Below, piece by piece: positions 45,190 to 56,394 of a DNA stretch of 64,000 nt. The first letter of the stretch is position 1. Every line of letters begins with the position of its first letter. The DNA comes from Lunularia cruciata (Eukaryota; Streptophyta; Marchantiopsida; Lunulariales; Lunulariaceae): positions 52,762,001 to 52,826,000 of the forward strand of contig OX419760.1 of assembly GCA_948567375.1 (NCBI GenBank), read 5' to 3'. Made by a program: the position numbers and the translations under genes. The notes beneath the pieces were generated by a model, which was not told the origin of the DNA, did not search any database, and saw nothing but the letters and a program-made list of their open reading frames with translations.

Positions 45190-46436
45190 ATGGTAGTAAA
45201 CAAGTCAAGAGCAGAAGAGAAAGCTGAGAATCCCGCGGGGCCGAGTTCAAGAGGCCAAGATGAAGAAAGTGCCAACACAATGAAGATACAAAGATCGCGA
45301 CTTCAAATGAAGGAGCCGATGACGGAGGAGAAGACTCCAGACAAAGATGGCAATGAAGAGGAAGAAAACTTTGGCGGGATATCCTATCTGACGAAGGTGG
45401 TAACCCCACTGCTAGAATTGTTGAAGGAGCATCAAAGAGTAATTCCCCAAGATCACAGGAAGGGGATGAACGAATTGCAGATGGTGAAGTATCTGGTAAG
45501 TGAAGTGAAGGAGTTACAAGAGCAACAAAGTCCAAAGAAGCGAGGAAGTGGAAGAACTTCGGAGGGAGGAAGGCTTGATGAAGAAAACGCTGACCATGCT
45601 ACAAGGAAGCTGCATAGAAAAGGAAAAGGAACTACAAAGGCGAGCCGGAGAATTCAAGGAACAAACGATGTGGCTCAACAAGATGAAGGAAGAAAAGAGT
45701 GATGTGCGCATCGAGAATGTTCATTTGAAGGTGATGAACATCGTAATGGAGCAGGAGTTGGATAGCTTAAAGAAAAGTGTCGCAGCGAAAGATCAAGCAT
45801 GGTTGAGGGAGTTAGCAGCCAAGCAAGAAGAAGAAGAAGAGCGATTGCAAGAACTTGTCAAGAGCGCGGAACAGTAGAGCATGCAGTATGTAGAGGAGAA
45901 GAAGATGCTCTCTGTAGAATACAAAGACGAGTTGAAGATGTATCGTGAGGAGTTGAAGGTAGAGCGCTCTCGAGGATATGCATTGGAATCCGTAGGGGAA
46001 GTTGCAAGAAAGTTAAGAGCAATTTTAAGCATGGAGGCTGAAGGGAGATTGGAGGAAGCTCGCCTTCATGAGTTAAAGTTACTTGTGCAGGAAATGCGGA
46101 AGAGAAAGGCCAAGGATGTGGACATGAACACCTTATTGATTCGATTGAGGAAAATAGGAAAATGTTAGATGTAGAGAACAATGTAGTCTTAGACTAGATT
46201 TATTCAATTTGGAATTAGAGAAGATTCAGAATAGTGTGATAGTGGAGAAGAAACCCAATGTCGCAGAAGTAGGAGTACAAGTGTCATCGGACTTGATGAT
46301 TGGCACATTAGAGAAGAGTGGGTCAGGAGATAATGAGTTAGATAAGTCACTCCTTAGTGCAATTGTAGTTGCTAGTGAAGAAGTAGCAGAAATTGTGAAG
46401 GATTTGGTAGATGTAGTTATACCCGAAGAAGGATAA
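45190..46436 (+). pseudogene. LTR-embedded reading frame 2 (5' LTR of copy C), coiled-coil protein
   Basis: Starts ATG (MVVNKSRAEEK) one codon after the stop of frame 1. After a low-complexity acidic/polar stretch comes a segment with LLELLKEHQRVIPQD (near 45,410). Long heptad-rich helices follow from about 45,548 to 46,168 (LMKKTLTMLQGSC, LQRRAGEFKEQTMWLNKMK, MEQELDSLKKS, ERLQELVKSAEQ, YKDELKMYREELKVERSR). A one-base insertion in this LTR near 45,530, absent from the 3' LTR, shifts the frame, and another shift lies near 46,100-46,200. A short tail (LEKIQNSVIVEKKPNVAEVG) continues to 46,436. Role unknown; a structural or regulatory accessory protein is only a guess. Confidence 0.55.
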
Positions 46437-47306
46437 ATAGTAAGAAGATCATCGGTTTTGGAAGCCGATGATGAGGTAGACATTGGATCGGGATAAGTGT
46501 TGATTTTGAGATAGGGAGAGGCAGATATGAAGAGATAAATGTCACTTGGGATCTACAAGTAGGAAGAGATGTTAGGAAGCGGTGCTTAGGTAGGCAAGTT
46601 TGCAGTTTGCTTTAGTATTTAAGTGGAGCATTTGCAATACGATGTGATTCAGTATTCAAATTTCTAAAGATAGATAAAGTGAAGTGCTGTTCTCAATTGT
46701 ACTCGTCGCTTAAGCTTAATTCCGATTGTCAGTTTTGTGTTTGTGTTTGTGAGTGTGTGGAGAATTCCAAAGAGCAAGTTAGTGTGTTTGTGGATGTTGG
46801 AATCTACAGCCTTGATCTTCATTCTGTGTGTTTGATCTTGAGTGAAGTGCATCGGAGCAATGCCTTGACAGATCTGAGAGGAATTGTAGTGTTGGTAGTA
46901 TTCTACATTTGTGAGTGCAGCATAAAGTTGATGTGAAGCAATTTTGATCGAGGAAGTTGTGCCTTTAGTGGAGGGGTGGAACACAATTCTAAGGCAAAAT
47001 CGTTCTTTGCAATGAAGTGCCGTCTTCGGGAGAATCTGAATCATCACAATCAAGAGTTGTTTGGACAAAATTTACTATGATGTGATTATGTGTGTGTGTA
47101 TTTGTGACAAGTTGTCAAGATTTTGAGCTTGTTACTCTCTTCTGGGTGTAGTTTATACCTGAGAGATTAAAGAAGAAACCAAGAAGAACAACAATTGTGA
47201 CTTTTGACTTCGTATTTGACCAATTCTAGATAGTATCTCTGCGGGAACAAACTTTACTGACCCGATTACCGCAAAAGTGATATTTGCCGGGTTATCACTT
47301 GATTTT

Positions 47307-47323
47307 TTGCACCATTGCCGGGG
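47307..47323 (+). other. Primer binding site of copy C (tRNA-Asp-like)
   Basis: TTGCACCATTGCCGGGG matches 14 of 17 bases of the site complementary to the tRNA-Asp 3' end (TGGCGCCGTTGCCGGGG), which is used by Athila-type elements. Two of the three mismatches are G-to-A. Confidence 0.75.
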
Positions 47324-47387
47324 ATACAAATCTCGGAAGTGGAAGAATACAAAGCCAAATTTGAAACTGGGTGTACATGCAATATGA

Positions 47388-49410
47388 ATGTCTGCATCGA
47401 GAGAACAACAGGAAGAGAGAGCTCGAAGACAAGCAGTGCAGCGTGAAGAAGATGAACGTTTGAAAGCCCCATCCACTTCAGACGAAATCAAACGAGAAGA
47501 GTTGGACTTTCAACTCCTTCACAAAGTGCAAGAAGCCCTGCACGAACTTGACCAAAAGAGACGTGAAGGAGGTTGGCAAGGCTACTTTTTGTCTCCCTCT
47601 TCCAAGAAAAAGAAAGACTTAAGCAGGCAGATATATGCGCTATGATCTAGTACACCAACTTCTCCTAAAGCTATAAAGGAAGTCAATTTCATTAAGAAGT
47701 TTGTTCAAGAAAAGACAGCACGAACACTTATGGAAGAAGAGTGTCAGCATCTGGTACGAACAACTCCCCAGTTATCCCAAAGAAGGTTTGAAGACCAGAT
47801 TGAAGTTGTGGAACCTCTTACCTCTGATCGGGTTGAAGTTGACACAATCAGAGAAGAAGAAATTGTCAAAGAAGACCCTAATTTGAACTTGACAAATTGG
47901 AACCTGTGGGCAGACAACACGACGTCCATACCAAGTAGCTCTTTGGTTCCCGTAAGTTCAAACTTACCACAACCAAATCCGCCGCACCGAACAACATCTT
48001 TGTTACCCGTAACCCACATGCTTATCAGAAGTATAAAGGTACAGAGCAAGACAAAGATCCTGACAAATTCATTGAGGAATTTGAAGTCATTTCCTTTGCC
48101 AACAAGGAACATGACTTTGCGGATTGACTGCGGATTTTTCCAAGTCTGCTCCGAAAGAAGGCTTGAAGCTGGTATACTCATGTAACATAGAAAGGATTCA
48201 CACCAGCAGACTGGGCAGACTTACAAAATGGCTTCCTAAAATGATTTCAGGAAGTGGATTATGATACAAGTGTCTTTGTGGCACTTAATGATTTGGATCA
48301 AGGAAAGAAGGAAAAATTGAGAGATTACTCTGAGTGGTTCATGGCCTTATTGAACCGAGTCCCGAAGCAATCCGGGGTGGTGGGTTATTCCGATGCCCAA
48401 GCCATTACCTAGTTTCTTGGCGGGCTTTCACCAAAGATTTGAATCTTTGCCAGGGAGAGAAATGTAACTTCTTTGGACAAAGTCCTCAACCATGTCACCT
48501 GATATGAGGTGGCTCATTCTAACTCATCCAGTAACCAAAGAAATTGTGAGAAGAAAGGCAAAAAGCCAAGACAAAGAGCTTCACGGAGTACTTCTCCTTC
48601 TTCGGAAGAATCCTCCACATCTTCTAGTTCTTCTTTGGAATCTGACAAAGAACCCAAGCCGAGAAAAATACAAAGACAAGGAGGAAAGAAGCCAGTAACA
48701 CCGCCAGTAAAGAATGTATCTAAGGCGGATCAAAAGTTGGAAACTCTTATTAAAGAGTTCACGGATTTCAAGATCCAGATGATTGGGGCAAAGGACCAAA
48801 GAAAACCCCCGTCATTTGGGCAACCAAATGTATGGTGCACTGCGTGTGATAAATCCGGCCATGCTAATACAGAGTGTTTAACTTGCACGGCATTTCCAGT
48901 GCAACAAATAGATTGGGTTTCTAGATGGGATCAAGGCAAAGAAGAAGAGACGGTATACCAAACCCAAGAAATATAGCCTCCATCAAGCCCATCATATCAA
49001 GGTCCCAGGTTTGGACCACGGGAGTAGAATCCTACTGCTCCTCCACAAAGAACCCCGATGGGTGGTCAAAATAGACCTCAAAATGTTGCATCGGGTGCTT
49101 GTTACAATTGTGGCTCAATGAGACATTGGTCTCCAAATTGTCCGGAGCCAAGATGACAAATTGGGTACGTACTCCTTTGTGTGAATTGTAAAGGATCAGG
49201 GCACACAGGAAACCAGTGCCCGCAACCACCCAATCCGAAGCCCCCTGTCAAGTATGTTCAGACTCTCGCCAAGCGTGCTATGCTCTAGGCAAAGGGGGAC
49301 ACTAATGTCAATTGTATTACACTTGAGGAAGAGAGGCCTCAAGAGGGGAGTCTAGCTTCAGAAGGAGATTGGCCAGACCTTGAAATTTTGAAGGTAGAAA
49401 CTCGCACGGA
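47388..49410 (+). pseudogene. gag of copy C with three CCHC zinc knuckles (broken)
   Basis: Begins MSASREQQEERARRQAVQRE (charged helix) at 47,388. A gag core is readable across two frames (DKFIEEFEVISFANKEHDF near 48,063, ADWADLQNGFL near 48,210, LRDYSEWFMALLNRVPKQSG near 48,320, FLGGLSPK near 48,415), then a serine-rich linker near 48,580-48,650. Three CCHC knuckles follow: CTACDKSGHANTEC (48,838 on), CYNCGSMRHWSPNC (near 49,102), CVNCKGSGHTGNQC (near 49,178). Stops and frameshifts are frequent. Gag would form the virus-like particle and bind genomic RNA. Confidence 0.82.
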
Positions 49411-50310
49411 GAGGAAGAATTGAGCGTCCGAAGAAGCAAGTATTGCATCTTCTTCCTCACGGAAAATCAAGAGACTGCGACCAAAAGCTATCCTTTCTGC
49501 GAAGGAGAAAAGGTCCTAGCAAAAGCCAAAGCAAAAGCCCTGCAGAAAGAAATTAAGGAAGCAGTACTACGCACACGGGAGATGAGTGTGGAGGCAAATA
49601 CAAAGACACAACCTCCCATATTTCTGGTGGATATCAGGTCTCAAGTAAAAGACCTGATCCATGCCAAAGTTGGTCAACCCGATGATCATCGGGTCAAGCA
49701 CCTACGCACTCCGATTACTATCCTCAAGCATCTTGAAGTTTGCTTTGAATAGGCAAACAATGTAGAACCAAAGCCAAAGACAAAGCAGGTGAAATTAGGG
49801 GGAGTTCCACAGTACGATATGGCAGATATGGCATCTACAAGCATGAATGTCACATTTAAACAATTATGGGAGGACAATAAGCTTTATAAAAAGCAGCTAA
49901 GTTCAACCCTTAAGAAAGTAAGGGCAATGACCAAGAAAGACTTACCCGCAATTTATTGTATTGAATAGGAAGATTTGGGATCTCCCGAGGTAGATGCAAA
50001 GATAGCAGGCTATATGATTACATCCATACCCATTGATTTGGGGTCGGGTGTTAATGTCATGACAAAAGACACTACACATTGATTGGGGTACACAACATTT
50101 GAACCAACACCCCGAATACTTAAGTTTGCAAATCAAACCAGGAGACGGCCCTTGGGCATATTGTCAAATATCACCATGATTATAGGAGGGGTGCCCTTCA
50201 AATTAAATTACATTGTGTTACGACCAGCAACCAAAACTAGCTACCTTCTCTTGATCGGGAGACCCTGGTTGTACAGTGCCCAAGTTATGGTGGATTGGCA
50301 CTAGTAAAAA
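49411..50310 (+). pseudogene. Protease region of copy C (broken)
   Basis: Contains KDLIHAKVGQPDDHRVKHLR near 49,650, then the retropepsin core: IPIDLGSGVNVM near 50,030 (active site DLGS instead of D-S/T-G, one C-to-T step from DSGS) and the C-terminal ILSNITMIIGGVPFKLNYIV...LLIGRPWL near 50,157-50,270 with the conserved ILGRPWL-type end. Stops flank it. As read it would not be catalytic. Confidence 0.75.
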
Positions 50311-50328
50311 TTATGATTTAAAGACATT

Positions 50329-53300
50329 TTGTCTAAAGAACAAAAGTTGGTGACGATGAGTTGGACAAAGGTTCCTCATCTTGGGGAAACTACTTTGTCA
50401 GAAGACGAGGATGAATCTGAAGATTCATCGTCTTTGTCTTCCAAGGACTCCAAAGCCGATGTCCAAGTAAATTATTTGGAATACTACGAGGTAGAGATTG
50501 ACGATGAAGACCCATACGACATTGCCTTGGGTAAACAAGACTTGGAGGAAGGGGGTCTGACAGCAGTACGTCTCGGACTGAGCCGAGTAAGTCATGTTAA
50601 AGGTGTCATTAACCTTGATGACTATCAAGATGTGGTCTTGACTGAAGAAAAGATTTTGAAGATTTCAAAGACAGTCACCGCCAAGGAGTTGGCAGGATAT
50701 ACTGCCCTGTTTATAGAGTTCCAGGATGTATTTGCCTGGTCTATTGACCAAATGCCGGGAATTCCATGAGAATTTGGCGAGCACCGGATTGATCTGGTTG
50801 AAGGTGCAGTTCCGGTTTGGCAAAGACAATACCGCTTGAACCCGAAGTACTCCCTCTTGGTAAAAGAAGAAATTGATAAGTACTTAGGGGCCAGAATAAT
50901 TTTCCCTCTTCTAAGCAGTTGAGTGGGTTTCTCCCATTGTCATCGTTCCAAAGAAGAAGACAGGGAAAATTTGAGCGTGCCAAGATTTCTGCAAATTGAA
51001 TGTAGTCACCCAAAAGGACCATCATCCTTTACCATTTACAGATACAATTTTGGACCAAGTAGCTGGTCATCCATGCTAAAGTTTTCTCGATGGATTTTTA
51101 GGGTACAATCAAGTATCCATTCAAGAAGAAGACAAGGACAAAACCACATTCACGACTGATTGGGGCACTTTTGCTTACAATCAAATGCCCTTTGAGTTGT
51201 GTAATGCTCCTGCTACTTTCCAACGGATGATGAACTCAATATTCAAAGATTTTCTACGTAAATTTGTGGAAGTCTTCATTGATGATTTTTGTGTGTTTGG
51301 GCGAAGAGATGTACATTTAGATTACCTTTGCCAAACTTTTGAAAGGTGTCGTTTTGCCGGCTTGTCATTACACCCGGAGAAATACTTCTTCACAAGGAAG
51401 GAGGGAATTCTTTTAGGGCATTGGGTGTCAAGCCGAGGTATTGAAGTGGATGTCGAGAAGGTTAAAGTAATTGCAGCTTTGGAATCCCCAAAGAACCTCC
51501 AAGAGCTAAGAGCCTTCTTAGGACATGTTGGATACTACAGACGCTTTGTGTCAAATTATGCGGTGCTTGCTGCACCCCTTACCAAGCTTCTGAAGAAATC
51601 CGAAGATTATCTGTGGGAAGCAAATCAAGAAGAAGCTTTCCAGGTGTTGAAGAAGAAACTGGTTGAAGCACCAATCATGAGGGCCCCAAATTGGGACGTC
51701 CCTTTTCATGTATATGTGGACACTTTGTCCATGGCCATCAGAGTTGTCTTAAGTCAGAAGGACGAGAAGAAAAAGGACTACCCGGTGTATTATGCCAGCC
51801 AACAACTTTCAATTTCTGAAAAAAACTATTCAACAATTGAAAGAGAAGCACTCAGAATAGTGTATGCCTGCAAGAAATTTTGCCACCACTTTTTAGGATA
51901 CAAATTTGTCTTCTATGTGGACCATTATGCACTGCAACACTTGGTCAAGAAGGTAGATTTGTCCGGGCAAATTGCACGATGGATCTTGTTGTTACAAGAA
52001 TTCACATACATTGTACAAGTAAGGAAGGGAGCTTTGTATTCAAATGCGGACTTCTTATCTAGGTTAGAAACTCAAGACCAAGATTTGGAAATCAATGATT
52101 GGTTTCTTGATGAAGAGCTATATCATTTAATGGCTATACAAAGTATGCGGTATGCGGCAGAATATCATTATTTGCATATGTACCATTGTCCTAAGGGGCT
52201 GGACCCGGAACAAAGAGCAGTCTTTCTTTGGAAAATGGGACTGTACCAATTGAAACACAACATTTTGTTTAAAATGGGCAAAGATGAAGTGCTTTGGAGA
52301 TGCCTGGAAGCATACAAAGTAGGAGGAGTCATCAAATCCTTACACTCGGAAGCATCGGGGGGACACTATGCCCTAAAAAATACGGTGAAGAAAATTCTTT
52401 TGGCAGGGTATTGGTGGCCTACGATGTATAAAGATACTCATGCACATATCCGGAGTTGTGATGCCTGTCAAAGAACAAGGAAACCGACAGTGACTTCCCA
52501 GTGGCCTTTGAAACCAATTTTGCCTCTGGTCCTATTTGAGAAATGGGGTATTGATTTTGTGGGACCTATTCAACCAGTAACCCGTGTCACAAGGAAGAGG
52601 TACATCTTAGTATGTACCAATTATGCCACCAAGATGGTGGAAGCAGAGGCAACCCGAAGAGATGATGTAGAGATAGTAGCAGAATTTTTCTTCCAAAACA
52701 TCATTTCCCGTTATGGGTGTCCTCTAGAATTGGTCAATGATCGGGGAACTCATTTTTTGAACTCAATGGTAGAGGCGTTAACCAAATATTTCCAAATTAA
52801 GCATCGAAAGACCATGCCTTACAACCCAAAAGTGAATGGACTCACAGAGAAAGCCAATGGATTGCTGTGTAAAATTTTGAATAAGGTGACAGTCAATTAT
52901 GCCTATGACTGGGATACAAAGTTACCTGCAGCATTGTGGGCATATCAAACAACTGAAAAGATTACTACCAAGCAAACTCCTTATTCCTGACATACGGATT
53001 GCATCCCATATTACCAGTTGAGTTTGAAGTACCGACATATAGAATACTTTGTGAAGAACATTTTTCGGAGGAAGAAAGTCAAGATCTTCGGATTCATCAA
53101 CTGATGTGGTTGGAAGAGAAAAGGGACGATGCAATGCAAACTACAAAGGAAATTCAAGAACAATGGACGGTTTGGCACGATAAAAGACTCAAACCTGTGA
53201 CTGTTCAAGAAGGAGACTTGGTATTATTATATGATAATTGCCGCATATTTTTTCCAGGAAAATTACATCTGAGGTGGATGGGACCGTATTGTGTGATGCA

Positions 53301-53487
53301 CATCTATGATAATAGTTCTATTCAACTTGCAGACCTGGATGGCAATCCTTTTGCAACTCGTGTCAATGGTTGGAGGGTTAGAAAATATTGGGAGCTGACA
53401 AGGCACTGGAACTTGATACAGGTCATCTCCGCTCTATCAACAGAAGGGTTTGATAGTACACCGGCTAAGTTCACAATGGCTTACTAA
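50329..53487 (+). pseudogene. RT, RNase H and integrase of copy C (broken)
   Basis: An acidic linker (EDEDESEDSSSLSSKDSK) precedes RT. RT motifs: VIVPKKKTGKI then TGA (near 50,972), FVEVFIDDFCVFG with the catalytic IDD (near 51,265-51,300), LGHWVSSRGIEVD. From 51,185 to 52,990 one open frame carries RNase H (FHVYVDTLSMAIRVVLSQK, YVDHYALQHL) and integrase: HHCC finger (H...GGHYALKNT...CDACQRTRK, near 52,345-52,480) and DDE residues (WGIDFVGP, LVNDRGTHF, GLTEKANGLLCKI). A one-base deletion at about 52,988 shifts to the frame of 52,999-53,487, which holds the integrase C-terminus (LRWMGPYCVMHIYD). No chromodomain. Confidence 0.9.
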
Positions 53488-53567
53488 AAGGTTGGATGCT
53501 TTTTCATCCTGAACCCGACTTTGTATAAAAACCCGGTTGTTGGTGTTTGCGGGGACGCTCACATTTG

Positions 53568-53577
53568 AGGGAGGGGG
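53568..53577 (+). other. Polypurine tract of copy C
   Basis: GGGAGGGGG-type purine run immediately before TACCCAC of the 3' LTR, merging into the position where the LTR's first bases should be. Confidence 0.7.
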
Positions 53578-53631
53578 TACCCACATTTTTTTTTTCTATG
53601 GTTAGTAGTGTTTAAGAGACAAAGTAAGCAT

Positions 53632-55156
53632 TGAAAGTTGAATTGCGGACAAAGAATGGACAAAAGTAACTTTGGAGGAAATCCGAAGAAGATGACATTG
53701 GATCCGATGATGGAGGTACTCGGAAGAGGAGTACACCGGAAAAAGCCCAAAGAGCACTGTCTTCGGGTTGGAAGATGTAGGAAAGACAAAGACCGTTTAA
53801 CAACCTCTATTCGTGGCAAGAAAGTACATTTCAAGAAATGGTGGAGGCAGAAGAAGCATGTCTTGACAGTGACCGGGAGTGCATGCAAAAGAGAGAAATT
53901 TGTAGACAAAATTGATTGAAGAATGATTGCAATTCAGGGCAATATAAAATTGCAACTACGCAAGGGAAAGTTGAATACTCTAAGTAAATTTCCAATCCCT
54001 TTGAGTAGTAGTCCTGCAGTAATGCGTGTTCGGAAGCCCATTGAGAGTGAGATTTTTTGAAACCTTGAAGGAGTTAGAGTGTCTCATCCAGGAGAGGTCT
54101 CATTTTCCAACATCGTAGAACAAGAGAACAGATCATGGCAAAGAAGGTGGCCAACGCACTGGCGGTGAGAGGTTTTGCAATCCAAAGGGTAGATGTAGTA
54201 GCTAGAATCAAAGTCTTGATTAGACTTTGTATTACTTTTTTAGCATGGAACTAGAATTTTAGTTTCAAGGGAGTGATGGCAGAGATAGCTGCCAGTAATT
54301 GGTAGGAGGGTCCCGAGGTGGAAGGGAAGAGAGGCAATCCGGTTTGATGGACTGAGTCGGATTGGAAGTTGGTATTGGGAAGAGAAGCAGGAGAACCAAC
54401 AAGGATCACCTTCTATCGGAAGTGTGATACTGTAGAGGAGACAACAAAAATCCGCAATTTGTTCTTTGCTCCGAGAACCACGAATGGCTATAAGGTGGAG
54501 TCCTATCGAGATCCAATCCAAAGAAGTATTGTGGGAGCAATGATGGCCATGTTCAAGCCAGAACAAACCACCTATGTGAACATGCAACAGGTTGTCTTCT
54601 TCCATCAAATGTTTGCATGAGCTCCAGTGAATTGGGCAAAGTGCTTTCACCACCAAACAAGGCAGATGGTGGTGAATTGGCGAATGGGCTTGCCACCACA
54701 TTATTTTGCACCATTTGTAGCCCACTTCTACTTCGGGCTGAACTTACTATCCAAAGAAGAGCGTCATCGTATAGTGTCTCACATGCATCCCAATTTGCGA
54801 TGGGAAGTAGACAAGGAGGAGCGCCAGTATATGCTGCATCTTCAAGCAAATGATGAATACTTTGTGAGGATGGGACAGTGGAAAGTCAAAGAAATTACCA
54901 ATCTGAAGACAAAGAAACATGGCAAACCAAAGAAGCAAGGTCACCTCCCATGCAAAGGAAGACTCGGCGGCTGAGGTTGAAGACGGCGCAGATCATAAAA
55001 GAGGCATCATCGGGATCAGAGTCTGGGGAAGAGACTGAGTTGCAAGAAGAGGAATCGGAAGAAGAGGAGCTCACATTGAAAAGTGAGGAGTCTAGGAGCA
55101 ATAGCGATGGGGAGCCAGAGGTCCAGCAATTGGCAGTAGTAAGTGAGGCTTGTTAA
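53632..55156 (+). pseudogene. LTR-embedded reading frame 1 (3' LTR of copy C)
   Basis: Counterpart of 43,642-45,186. It shares the stop at the KREKFVDKID end and the TGA before WTESDWKLVLGREAG. It adds a TGA near 54,619 and one-base length changes near 54,090 and 54,925, but keeps open the part that is stopped in the 5' LTR (ERQYMLHLQANDEYFVRM). Ends at TAA 55,154-55,156. The two LTR copies have decayed independently at different places. Confidence 0.6.
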
Positions 55157-56394
55157 ACGATGGTAGTAAACAAGTCAAGAGCAAGTTGAGAATCCCGTGG
55201 AGCCGAGTTCAAGAGGCCAAGATGGAGAAAGTGCCGACACAATGAAGATACGAAGATCATGACTTTGGATGAAGGAGCCGATGACGGAGGAGAAGACTCC
55301 AAATGAAGATGGCGATGAAGAGGAAGAAAACTTTGGTAGGATATCCTATCTGACGAAGGTGGTAACCCCACTGCTGGAATTGTTGAAGGAGCATCAAAGA
55401 GTAATTCCCCAAGATTGCAGGAAGGGGATGAACAAATTGCAGATGGTGAAGTATCTGGTAAGTGAAGTGAAGGAGTTGCAGGAGCAACAAGTCTGAAGAA
55501 GCAAGGAAGTGGAATAACTTTGGAGGGAGGAAGGCTTGATGAAGAAAACGCTGACCATGCTACAAGGGAGCTGCGTAGAAAAGGAAAAGGAACTGCAAAG
55601 GCGAGCCGAAGAATTCAAGGAACAAACAATGTGGCTCAACAAGATGAAGGAAGAAGTGAGTGATGTGCGCATTGAGAATGTTCATTTGAAGGCGATGAAC
55701 ATCGTAATGGAGCAGGAGTTGGACAGCTTAAAGAAAAGTGCCGCAGCAAAAGATCAAGCATGGCAGAGAGAGTTGGCAGCCAAGCAAGAAGAAGAAGAGC
55801 GATTGCAAGAACTTGTCAAGAGCGCGGAATAGCAAAGCATGTAGTATGCAGAGGAGAAGAAGATGCTTGCTGTAGAATAGGAAGACGAGTTGAAGATGTA
55901 TCGTGAGGAGTTGAAGGTGGAGCACTCTTGAGGATATGCATCGGAATCCGTAGGGGAAGTTGCAAGAAAGTTAAGAGCAATTTTAAGCACGGAGGCTGAA
56001 GGGAGATTGGAGGAAGCTTGCCTACATGAGTTAAAGTTACTTGTGCAAGAAACATGGAAGAGAAAGGCCAAGGATGTAGACATGAACACCTTATTGATTC
56101 GATTGAGGAAAATAGAAAAATGTTAGATGTAGAGAACAATGTTAGTCTTAGACTAGATTTAGTCAATTCGGAATTAGAGAAGATTCAGAATAGTGTGATA
56201 GTAGAGAAGAAACCCAATGTTGCAGAAGTAGGAGTATAGGTGTCATCGGACTTGATGATTGGCACATTAGAGAAGAGTGGGTCAGGAAATAATTAGTTAG
56301 ATAAGTCACTCTTTAGTGCAATTGTAGTTGCTAGTGAAGAAGTAGCAAAAACTGTGAAGGATTTGGTAGATGTAGATATACCCAAAGAAGGATA
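55157..56394 (+). pseudogene. LTR-embedded reading frame 2 (3' LTR of copy C), coiled-coil
   Basis: Counterpart of 45,190-46,436 with the same heptad-rich helices (LMKKTLTMLQGSC, ELDSLKKSAAAKDQAW, EERLQELVKSAE). It has a different set of stops (near 55,184, 55,262, 55,494, 55,515, 55,831) but lacks the one-base insertion that shifts the 5' copy near 45,530. The tail frame 56,054-56,239 joins the helix to LEKIQNSVIVEKKPNVAEVG more smoothly than in the 5' LTR. Confidence 0.55.

Larger units (their letters stand above)
43598..47299 (+). repeat. 5' LTR of copy C (about 3.7 kb)
   Basis: Begins TGTGTTACCC next to TSD GCACT. The inner end reads GGGTTATCACT, where the 3' LTR's outer end reads GGGTTGTCACA. 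Collinear with 53,573-57,255 throughout. Contains decayed open frames (see separate entries), then a non-coding part from about 46,440 that probably holds promoter, R and U5. Confidence 0.9.

Noticed and set aside
45122-45535. 137-codon antisense open frame in the copy C LTR
   Set aside because: Shadow of the acidic, coiled-coil reading frames on the + strand, S/L-rich.
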